Source of the DNA: Pseudomonas oleovorans subsp. oleovorans
Lineage (GTDB): Bacteria > Pseudomonadota > Gammaproteobacteria > Pseudomonadales > Pseudomonadaceae
Assembly (NCBI RefSeq): GCF_002197815.1
Contig: NZ_NIUB01000030.1
Location: 1 to 58,794 of the forward strand
Length of the DNA stretch: 58,794 nt
Direction of reading: 5' to 3'
Shown: positions 41,661 through 49,066 of the stretch, piece by piece
How positions within the stretch are numbered: position 1 is the first letter of the stretch
Layout: each line of letters starts with the position of its first letter
Notes under the pieces: generated by a model
Databases searched by the model: none
What the model was told of the DNA's origin: nothing
What the model saw: the letters and a program-made list of their open reading frames with translations, nothing else
Position numbers and translations under genes: made by a program

Positions 41661-42881
41661 ATGCAGGACAATACCTTTCTCGTTGAGGGGCTGGTCAGTT
41701 TTACTCTGGCGATCATGCTGCTGTTCGCGGGCAAGAGGCTCGCACAGCGTTACGAACCACTAGGCCGCTACAGCATTCCAGAACCAGTGCTCGGTGGCTT
41801 CCTTTGTGCCGCTGTTACCGCCGTTCTGTTCTACATACTGGATATCGAAGTGGTCTTCGACCTGGAGGTACGCGATGTACTGCTGCTCTACTTCTTCGCA
41901 GGCATCGGGTTGAAGTCGGATATCCGCAACCTGGTCAAGGGTGGCCGCCCGCTGCTAATTCTGCTGGTACTCGCCAGCGTGTTCATCGTCTTGCAGAACC
42001 TGCTGAGTATGGGCGTGGCCAGCGGTTTCGGCCTGGATCCCAGAGCCGGCCTGATGCTCGGCTCGATCTCGCTCACCGGCGGCGTCGGTACCACCCTGGC
42101 CTGGGCACCGCTGTTCACCGAGCAATTGGGCATCGAAAATGCCATGGAGCTAGGTATTGCCAGTAACACAGTGGGGTTGATCGCAGCGTGCTGTATCGGC
42201 GGGCCGATCGCTAACTACCTGATACGCCGCCACGCCTTAACCCCCTCTCGCGATTCAGACCTGGAAGTTGGAGTACCAGCAACCTCGGCAGACATCTCCG
42301 CCCCCATCAGCCATTACGACATCCTGTGGGCCTGGATGTGGTTGAACATGACGCTGATGTTGGGCCACGGCTTCAACTTGCTGCTGCTCAACAGCGGAAT
42401 CACCCTCCCCTCGTTTGTCAGTTGCCTGTTGGCCGGGATCGTCATTCGTAACCTGTTGCAAGCAGCCATCGGCGGTCAACGCATCAAGCACTGGAGCGGA
42501 GCCGGCCAAGGGTTGGCGCTGATATCCGATATCTGCCTGGGTATGTTTCTAGTCATGGCGCTGATGGGACTGCAGTTGTGGCAGTTAGGCGGTGTTCTGG
42601 TCTTCGTCGTCACAGCCCTGACATTGCAGATAACATTGACGATCCTCTATACCGTATTGCTGGTTTTCCGTTGTATGGGCCGCAACTACGAAGCCAGCGT
42701 GATAGCCGCCGGCTTCGGCGGCATCGCCCTGGGTTCAACTGCAACGGCCATCGTCAACATGACGGCAGTTACTCAGCGCTACGGAGCCGCGCACCAGGCG
42801 TTCATTATCGTTCCGCTGGTCTGCGGCTTCTTCATCGATATCGTCAATGCACTGATCATCAGCCTGATGAGCGGCATCTGA
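41661..42881 (+). CDS. gltS: Sodium/glutamate symporter GltS
   Basis: A 406-residue inner-membrane Na+/glutamate symporter with about ten helices. Family blocks: IPEPVLGGFLCA, LYFFAGIGLKSDI, SISLTGGVGTTLAWAP, and the second re-entrant repeat GFGGIALGSTATAIVNM. It begins 15 bp after fabI in the same direction. Its 3' end overlaps the convergent AraC-type gene by 147 bp. Why a glutamate carrier belongs to this set is not clear. Confidence 0.92.
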   Translation: MQDNTFLVEGLVSFTLAIMLLFAGKRLAQRYEPLGRYSIPEPVLGGFLCAAVTAVLFYILDIEVVFDLEVRDVLLLYFFAGIGLKSDIRNLVKGGRPLLILLVLASVFIVLQNLLSMGVASGFGLDPRAGLMLGSISLTGGVGTTLAWAPLFTEQLGIENAMELGIASNTVGLIAACCIGGPIANYLIRRHALTPSRDSDLEVGVPATSADISAPISHYDILWAWMWLNMTLMLGHGFNLLLLNSGITLPSFVSCLLAGIVIRNLLQAAIGGQRIKHWSGAGQGLALISDICLGMFLVMALMGLQLWQLGGVLVFVVTALTLQITLTILYTVLLVFRCMGRNYEASVIAAGFGGIALGSTATAIVNMTAVTQRYGAAHQAFIIVPLVCGFFIDIVNALIISLMSGI

Positions 42882-43913
42882 GACATCCTCATGGGGCGTA
42901 CTCTGCTCGCCTTCGTCCAGCCGGTATCGACCCGGAGACCTCCCGAACCAGCGCAGGCAGGCCTTGTGGAAACTGCTCTGATCGTGGAACCCCAGGTACT
43001 CGGCCACCTGGGTCAGACTGTATGAGCTGCGGCACAGGTAATAATCGGCCGACTGCCGGCGAACATCACCGAGAATGTCCTTGAACTTCAGCCCTTCCTT
43101 TTCCAGGCCTCGCTGCAGGGTACGCTTGCTTATGCAAAGAGCCAGTCCGATCGACTCCATGTCGCATCCTTCCTGACCCAGGCGCTCGATTATCAGGCCA
43201 CGCACGCGCCCCCCCAAGGAGACACCACCCAACTGCCCCAGACGAAACTCGGCGAAGCGCTTATGTAACAACGCAAGCGCCTCATTGGCCGTGCTCAACG
43301 GGCGCAACAATTCTTGCTGGTCGAACAGGACACTAGTGTGCTGGGCACCGAAACGTAACGAACACCCGAATAACTGCTGATATTCAGGGAGATTACCCGG
43401 CTCGTCATGGACAAAATCGAATTGCAGCGGTTGCGGCAGCCCTCCCCCCATCAGCCAACGGCAAAAACCCAACAGGGCAGCGGCACCGGCATCCTCAAAC
43501 GCTCGATTTCTGGGACAGCCCTCTTCAGGATGCTCCAAACATGTCAAACGCAGACGCCCGCCTTGCTCAGGAGACAGTGCGAGAGTGACACCATTGCCAA
43601 GTAGCAAGTGAAAACGCACAAAATGCTCCAGAGCCTGTTTCAGGTTGGCACTGGACATCATCACGTAGCCCACCAACTGGAAACTGCCAGGTTTGAAATG
43701 CACGGCAGCCTTGAGGCCGAGATTCGGATTGTCCGAATCCAACTCGGCCAGCGCCATCAGTCGATAGGCGCTAGCGCGCGTGAAGAACGCATCCTCCTGT
43801 GCCAGCAAACACATATCGATTCCTGCCTCACGACACAAACGCACCGCATCCAGTCCCTCCGCCTGCAGCATAGCCACCAGCATCCCGACGTAACTGGAAC
43901 TGATCCTGTACAT
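42735..43913 (-). CDS. AraC-family regulator (PhbR-like)
   Basis: A 392-residue regulator: an Arabinose_bd-type N-terminal domain (residues 20-200) and a C-terminal AraC HTH (MESIGLALCISKRTLQRGLEKEG, then LTQVAEYLGFHDQSSFHKACLRWFGRSPGRYR). It is divergent from phaB-phaA-phaC and so matches phbR, the AraC-type activator of phbBAC in Pseudomonas sp. 61-3. About 60 residues follow the normal end of the domain; they are encoded opposite the end of gltS and are Asp/Gln-rich antisense-type sequence. ATG at 43913 follows AGAGGG; the frame start at 43949 is not used. Confidence 0.88.
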   Translation of the reverse strand: MYRISSSYVGMLVAMLQAEGLDAVRLCREAGIDMCLLAQEDAFFTRASAYRLMALAELDSDNPNLGLKAAVHFKPGSFQLVGYVMMSSANLKQALEHFVRFHLLLGNGVTLALSPEQGGRLRLTCLEHPEEGCPRNRAFEDAGAAALLGFCRWLMGGGLPQPLQFDFVHDEPGNLPEYQQLFGCSLRFGAQHTSVLFDQQELLRPLSTANEALALLHKRFAEFRLGQLGGVSLGGRVRGLIIERLGQEGCDMESIGLALCISKRTLQRGLEKEGLKFKDILGDVRRQSADYYLCRSSYSLTQVAEYLGFHDQSSFHKACLRWFGRSPGRYRLDEGEQSTPHEDVSDAAHQADDQCIDDIDEEAADQRNDNERLVRGSVALSNCRHVDDGRCS

Positions 43914-44000
43914 AGCATCCCTCTGCGCCCGTTCCCAGCCGAAAGGCAAACGATTGATCGCCGTGAAATACGCATATTAGAGGCCCGCAAGGCATTCTTC

Positions 44001-44014
44001 CTGATCCAGATCAA
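44001..44014. promoter_or_regulatory. Putative ANR/FNR box
   Basis: CTGATCCAGATCAA matches TTGAT-N4-ATCAA at nine of ten specific positions. It lies in the 241-bp divergent region, 141 bp before phaB and 88 bp before the AraC-type gene. ANR control of a short-chain PHA cluster has been reported in P. extremaustralis. A further dyad CTTGAC-N6-ATCAAG lies at 44113-44130. Confidence 0.5.
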
Positions 44015-44154
44015 GACCAGGCCGAACCACTGTCAAAACGCGACAGAATTGGCGCGCAAGGACAACCCAGCGTCACCCAGAAACATTGTTCCTGCCCGTG
44101 AAGCACCGGAAGCTTGACCAAAATATCAAGGCTTCGATTAAGGAGGCATGGTCA

Positions 44155-44910
44155 ATGGCTACTTCGAGTAATTCGACACGTATAGCACTGGTCACCGGCG
44201 GCATGGGCGGCATCGGCACAGCGATCAGCCAGCGCCTGCACCAGGATGGTTTCACCGTAGTGGTGAGTTGCAGCCCCTACTCAAGCCGCAAAGCCTCTTG
44301 GATGGCGAAGCAATTAGAGGCTGGCTTCCACTTCCACTGCATCGACTGCGACATCACCGACTGGGACAGCACCCGCCAGGCTTTTGAGATGGTGCGCGAA
44401 AATGTCGGCCCGATTGATGTACTGGTCAACAATGCGGGGATCACCCGAGACGGTACGCTACGCAAGATGCCTCCCGAAAACTGGAAAGCAGTGATCGATA
44501 CCAACCTCACCGGCCTGTTCAACACAACCCGTCAGGTCATCGAGAGCATGCTGGCCAAGGGCTGGGGGCGTGTCATCAACATATCCTCGATCAATGGACA
44601 GCGGGGTCAGTTCGGCCAGACCAACTACTCTGCAGCCAAAGCCGGTATCCATGGTTTCAGCATGGCTTTGGCCCGAGAAGTGAGTGGCAAGGGCGTGACC
44701 GTCAATACGGTTTCCCCTGGCTATATCAAGACAGATATGACTGCGGCAATTCGCCCAGACATCCTTGAAGGCATGATTGCCGGAATCCCCGTCGGTCGCC
44801 TCGGCCAGCCTGAGGAAATTGCCTCGATCGTAGCCTGGCTAGCCTCTGATCAATCCGCCTATGCCACCGGCGCCGACTTCTCGGTGAACGGCGGCATGAA
44901 TATGCAGTGA
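44155..44910 (+). CDS. phaB: Acetoacetyl-CoA reductase
   Basis: A 251-residue NADPH-dependent SDR reducing acetoacetyl-CoA to (R)-3-hydroxybutyryl-CoA, the PHB precursor. TGGMGGIG cofactor loop, NNAGITRD, and Ser-Tyr-Lys in NISSINGQRGQFGQTNYSAAK, with the PhaB-typical Gln cluster. Ends ADFSVNGGMNMQ. ATG at 44155 follows AGGAGG. First gene of phaBAC. Confidence 0.95.
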   Translation: MATSSNSTRIALVTGGMGGIGTAISQRLHQDGFTVVVSCSPYSSRKASWMAKQLEAGFHFHCIDCDITDWDSTRQAFEMVRENVGPIDVLVNNAGITRDGTLRKMPPENWKAVIDTNLTGLFNTTRQVIESMLAKGWGRVINISSINGQRGQFGQTNYSAAKAGIHGFSMALAREVSGKGVTVNTVSPGYIKTDMTAAIRPDILEGMIAGIPVGRLGQPEEIASIVAWLASDQSAYATGADFSVNGGMNMQ

Positions 44911-44946
44911 TGCGCAATCGACTAGTCATAACATGAGGCATTCCAG

Positions 44947-46125
44947 ATGATCGACGTCGTTATCGTCGCTGCAACCCGCACCGCCATCGGTAGCTTCCAA
45001 GGCAGCCTGGCCGAGATTCCGGCACCGGAACTCGGCGCCATCGTCATCCGGCGCCTGCTCGAGCAGACCGGCCTCGATGCTGCCCAGGTCGATGAAGTGA
45101 TCCTCGGCCAGGTGCTCACTGCCGCGTCCGGACAGAACCCCGCACGCCAGGCTGTGATTCGCGCCGGCCTGCCCCACGTCGTTCCTGCGATGACCCTGAA
45201 CAAGGTCTGCGGCTCGGGCCTCAAGGCCCTGCACCTGGCTGCCCAGGCTATCCGTTGCGGCGATGCCGAGGTGATCATTGCCGGCGGCATGGAGAACATG
45301 AGCCTGTCGCCCTACGTGCTGCCCAAAGCCCGCACCGGCCTGCGCATGGGCCATGCGCAGATGCTCGACAGCATGATCGTCGATGGCCTGTGGGATGCCT
45401 TCAACGATTACCACATGGGCATCACCGCCGAGAACCTGGTGGACAAGTACGGCATCAGCCGTGAAGCCCAGGACGCCTTCGCCGCCGCCTCGCAGCAGAA
45501 AACCGTGGCCGCCATCGAGGCCGGTCGCTTCGATGCCGAGATCACGCAGGTTTTGATCCCACAGCGCAAGGGCGATCCAATCGCCTTCGCCCGTGACGAG
45601 CAACCGCGTGCCGGCACCACCGCCGAGTCGCTGGCCAAACTCAAGCCGGCGTTCAAGAAGGACGGCAGCGTTACCGCCGGCAATGCCTCCAGCCTCAACG
45701 ATGGCGCCGCCGCCGTGCTGCTGATGAGCGCAACCAAGGCCAAAGCGCTGGGCCTGCCGGTGCTGGCGAAAATCAGCGCCTATGCCAACGCAGGCGTCGA
45801 TCCGGCGATCATGGGTATCGCCCCGGTCTCGGCCACCCGCCGCTGCCTGGACAAAGCCGGCTGGAGTCTGAACGAGCTAGACCTGATCGAAGCCAACGAA
45901 GCCTTCGCCGCCCAAGCACTGGCCGTTGGTCAGGAGCTGGGCTGGGATGCCGCCAAGGTCAACGTCAACGGCGGCGCCATCGCCCTGGGTCACCCGATCG
46001 GCGCCTCCGGCTGCCGCGTGCTGGTCAGCCTGCTGCACGAGATGATCCGCCGCGATGCCAAGAAAGGCCTGGCGACGCTGTGCATCGGCGGCGGCCAGGG
46101 CGTGGCGCTGGCCATTGAACGCTGA
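44947..46125 (+). CDS. phaA: Acetyl-CoA acetyltransferase (beta-ketothiolase)
   Basis: A 392-residue thiolase condensing two acetyl-CoA. Nucleophile Cys88 in LNKVCGSGLKA, the NEAFAAQAL loop, His in GHPIGASG and the second Cys in TLCIGGGQG. Follows phaB by 36 bp. GC content is higher than in phaB and phaC (codon style closer to core genes), hinting that phaA may have a different history or has been replaced by a core-type copy. Confidence 0.95.
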   Translation: MIDVVIVAATRTAIGSFQGSLAEIPAPELGAIVIRRLLEQTGLDAAQVDEVILGQVLTAASGQNPARQAVIRAGLPHVVPAMTLNKVCGSGLKALHLAAQAIRCGDAEVIIAGGMENMSLSPYVLPKARTGLRMGHAQMLDSMIVDGLWDAFNDYHMGITAENLVDKYGISREAQDAFAAASQQKTVAAIEAGRFDAEITQVLIPQRKGDPIAFARDEQPRAGTTAESLAKLKPAFKKDGSVTAGNASSLNDGAAAVLLMSATKAKALGLPVLAKISAYANAGVDPAIMGIAPVSATRRCLDKAGWSLNELDLIEANEAFAAQALAVGQELGWDAAKVNVNGGAIALGHPIGASGCRVLVSLLHEMIRRDAKKGLATLCIGGGQGVALAIER

Positions 46126-46164
46126 CTAACGATTTCGCGGATCTATCGGGCGAGCTCCCCTGCA

Positions 46165-46191
46165 CCCTCACCGCCTGGATGGCGGTGAGGG
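46165..46191 (+). terminator. Hairpin between phaA and phaC
   Basis: CCCTCACCGCC pairs perfectly with GGCGGTGAGGG around TGGAT. No T-run follows, so it may attenuate or protect rather than stop transcription and could set the phaC level below that of phaBA. Confidence 0.65.
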
Positions 46192-46259
46192 TATTCCCCC
46201 AAATGATCGCACCGTGCCCTTTGCCGGGCGCGGCCTTTTTTCATTTTCTTGGACAAACC

Positions 46260-47966
46260 ATGAACATGAACAATTCACATTCTTTCGCTCACTACTGGTC
46301 AGGACAGGCGCCTTTCATCACCAGCTTCGCCCTACAGCAACTGCGCCTGTACGTAGCGCAAAACTCTTGGTTCAACGGGCATGACCAAAGCCAGTGGTTC
46401 AATGTCTCCCCCGAAGCGTTGGAACAATTGCAGGTTGACTACCAGCAACAATGGACAGCGCTTGGCCAGCAACTGCTGGCCCGTCAACCGTTCGACTTCG
46501 ACGACCGGCGTTTCGCTAGTGGCAACTGGAGTGAACCGTTGTTCGGTTCCATGGCCGCCTTCTACCTGCTGAATTCCGGATTTCTGCTGAAATTGCTGGA
46601 GCTGCTCACCATCAAAGAAGAGAAGCCACGTCAGCGTCTGCGCTACCTGATCGAGCAGGCAATCGCCGCAAGCGCCCCGAGCAACTTCCTGCTGAGCAAT
46701 CCCGATGCCCTGAAATGCCTGGTGGAAACCCAGGGGGCCAGCCTGCTCAGTGGTCTATTGCATCTGGCCGGAGACCTACAAGAAGGCAAGTTGCGTCAAT
46801 GCGACCGAGGCGACTTCGAAGTTGGCGTGAATCTCGCCGTCACTCCCGGTGAGGTGGTGCTGGAAACTCCGCTGTTCCAGTTGATCCAATACCTGCCGCT
46901 CACCGATACACAGTACCAGAGGCCAATATTTATCGTCCCGCCGGCCATCAACAAGTACTACATCCTCGACCTCAGCCCGGAAAATTCTCTGGTTCGCCAT
47001 CTGCTGGAACAGGGTCACCCGGTATTCCTGATGTCCTGGCGCAACTTCACCCAGAAACAGGCTGACATCACCTGGGAGCAGATCATCCAGGACGGAGTGA
47101 TCAGCGCCCTACGCACTACCCGGGTCATCAGTGGCGAGCGTCATCTGAACTGCCTGGGCTTCTGCATCGGCGGCACCCTGCTGAGCTGCGCGTTGGCAGT
47201 GCTGGCTGCGAGGGGCGACCACGACATTGCCAGTCTGAGCCTGTTCGCCACCTTCCTCGACTACCTTGATACCGGGCCGATCAGTGTCTTTGTCGATGAG
47301 CAACTGGTGGCCTACCGCGAGCGCACCATCGGTGGCCATGGTGGTAAATGTGGCCTGTTCCGCGGAGAGGATATGGGCAACACCTTCTCCCTGCTGCGGC
47401 CCAACGAGCTGTGGTGGAACTACAACGTCGACAAGTACCTCAAGGGACAGAAACCACGCGCCCTAGATCTGCTGTTCTGGAACAACGACAGTACCAACCT
47501 ACCTGGCCCCATGTACTGCTGGTATCTGCGCCACACCTACCTGCAGAACGACCTCAAGTCGGGCGAGCTGGAGCTGTGCGGGGTCAAGCTGGATCTGCGC
47601 TCCATAGAGGCGCCAGCCTACCTCCTCGGAACCCACGATGACCACATAGTCCCATGGCGCAGTGCCTATGCCAGCACGGCTCTTCTTGGGGGATCGAAAC
47701 GCTTCGTCCTCGGATCTTCTGGCCACATCGCCGGAGTGATTAACCCACCAGCAAGCAACAAACGCCATTACTGGGTAAACGAGCACATCACGCCGATTGC
47801 TGACGACTGGCTACAAAGCGCTCAACAACACGCAGGTAGTTGGTGGGTCGATTGGTTCGCCTGGCTGGCCGGGCATGCCGGCGAGCTCCGGCCCGCCATC
47901 ACGCGGATGGGCAATGCCGAATACCCTCCCCTAGAACAAGCGCCTGGGCGCTACGTGAAGCAATGA
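46260..47966 (+). CDS. phaC: Class I polyhydroxyalkanoate synthase
   Basis: A 568-residue polymerase linking (R)-3-hydroxybutyryl units at the granule surface. The lipase-like box is GFCIGGT with nucleophile Cys302; the Asp lies in LGTHDDHIVPW and the His in GSSGHIAGVINPP. N-terminal PhaC_N region (WFNVSPEALEQLQVDYQQQW) and FIVPPAINKYYILDL are typical. The ATG at 46260 gives MNMNNSHS; the 27 upstream in-frame codons lie within the hairpin region and are rejected. Confidence 0.95.
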   Translation: MNMNNSHSFAHYWSGQAPFITSFALQQLRLYVAQNSWFNGHDQSQWFNVSPEALEQLQVDYQQQWTALGQQLLARQPFDFDDRRFASGNWSEPLFGSMAAFYLLNSGFLLKLLELLTIKEEKPRQRLRYLIEQAIAASAPSNFLLSNPDALKCLVETQGASLLSGLLHLAGDLQEGKLRQCDRGDFEVGVNLAVTPGEVVLETPLFQLIQYLPLTDTQYQRPIFIVPPAINKYYILDLSPENSLVRHLLEQGHPVFLMSWRNFTQKQADITWEQIIQDGVISALRTTRVISGERHLNCLGFCIGGTLLSCALAVLAARGDHDIASLSLFATFLDYLDTGPISVFVDEQLVAYRERTIGGHGGKCGLFRGEDMGNTFSLLRPNELWWNYNVDKYLKGQKPRALDLLFWNNDSTNLPGPMYCWYLRHTYLQNDLKSGELELCGVKLDLRSIEAPAYLLGTHDDHIVPWRSAYASTALLGGSKRFVLGSSGHIAGVINPPASNKRHYWVNEHITPIADDWLQSAQQHAGSWWVDWFAWLAGHAGELRPAITRMGNAEYPPLEQAPGRYVKQ

Positions 47967-47992
47967 CCGCCCGAAGTTTAGGAAAACCCTCG

Positions 47993-49066
47993 ATGAAGCC
48001 ACAACAGAAGAAAACCCTGATCCACACGGCCTCCGCCGTCGCCCTGGCCGCCGTGGCCGCACTGGTCTGGCTGGAACTGCGCCCGAGCGGCCTGGGTTCC
48101 GGTTTCGCCAGCGCCAATGGCCGGATCGAGGCAACCGAAGTGGACGTCGCCACGAAACTAGCTGGCCGTCTGCTGCAGATCGACGTCGACGAAGGCGATT
48201 TCGTCGCCGCCGGACAAGTACTCGCGCAAATGGACATCCAGGTGCTCACCGCCCAGTTGAGCCAGGCCCAGGCCCAGGTTCGCCAGGCGCAGAACGCCAC
48301 CCGCACGGCCCATTCCCAAGTTTCCCTGCGCATCAGCGAGAAAGCCACCGCCGAAGCCGTTGTGCACCAGCGTCAGGCCGAGCTGACTGCGGCGCAGAAG
48401 CGCTACGCCCGTACCGAGACCCTGGTCAGACGCAATGCCTTGCCCCAGCAGAAACTCGACGATGACCTGGCCGCCCTGCAAAGCAGCCAGGCCGCACTCA
48501 GCGCCGCCCGTTCCCAGGTTCTGTCGAGCCAGGCCGCCATAGATGCTGCGCAATCGCAGGTGATCGAGGCCGAATCCAGCGTGGAGGCAGCCCAGGCCAG
48601 CGTCGAGCGGCTGCAAGCGGATATCGAGGACAGCCGGCTAAAGGCGCCCCGAAGTGGCCGTGTGCAGTATCGCGTCAGCCAGCCAGGTGAAGTCTTGGGT
48701 GCCGGCGGCAAGGTACTCAATCTGGTCGACCTCAACGACGTGTACATGAACGTCTTCCTGCCGGCGCAACAGGCTGGTCGAGTCGCCCTGGGCGCGGACG
48801 TGCGACTGATCCTGGATGCCGCACCGCAATATGTAATTCCAGCCAAGGTGACCTTCGTCGCCAGCGTCGCACAGTTCACCCCCAAGACAGTGGAAACCGC
48901 CAACGAACGGGAAAAACTGATGTTCCGGGTCAAGGCCCGAATCGATCCAGAACTGCTGCAAAAACACCTCGAACAGGTCAAGACCGGGGTTCCCGGCATG
49001 GCCTACCTGAAACTTGACGCCGCCGCCGAGTGGCCCGAAAGCCTGCACGTGCGAATCACACCATGA
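47993..49066 (+). CDS. HlyD-family periplasmic adaptor
   Basis: A 357-residue membrane-fusion protein: one N-terminal helix (HTASAVALAAVAALVWLEL), lipoyl halves (ATKLAGRLLQIDVDEGDFV and LKAPRSGRVQYRVSQPGEV) around a long coiled-coil hairpin rich in Ala/Gln, then beta-barrel. It is the adaptor of the export system encoded downstream. ATG at 47993 follows TAGGAAAA; an alternative in-frame ATG lies at 47963. It sits 26 bp behind phaC but its role is unrelated to PHB as far as can be seen. Confidence 0.9.
   Translation: MKPQQKKTLIHTASAVALAAVAALVWLELRPSGLGSGFASANGRIEATEVDVATKLAGRLLQIDVDEGDFVAAGQVLAQMDIQVLTAQLSQAQAQVRQAQNATRTAHSQVSLRISEKATAEAVVHQRQAELTAAQKRYARTETLVRRNALPQQKLDDDLAALQSSQAALSAARSQVLSSQAAIDAAQSQVIEAESSVEAAQASVERLQADIEDSRLKAPRSGRVQYRVSQPGEVLGAGGKVLNLVDLNDVYMNVFLPAQQAGRVALGADVRLILDAAPQYVIPAKVTFVASVAQFTPKTVETANEREKLMFRVKARIDPELLQKHLEQVKTGVPGMAYLKLDAAAEWPESLHVRITP

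Noticed and set aside
46179..46259. N-terminal extension of phaC
   Set aside because: The extra 27 codons run through the hairpin at 46165-46191 and lack a ribosome site.
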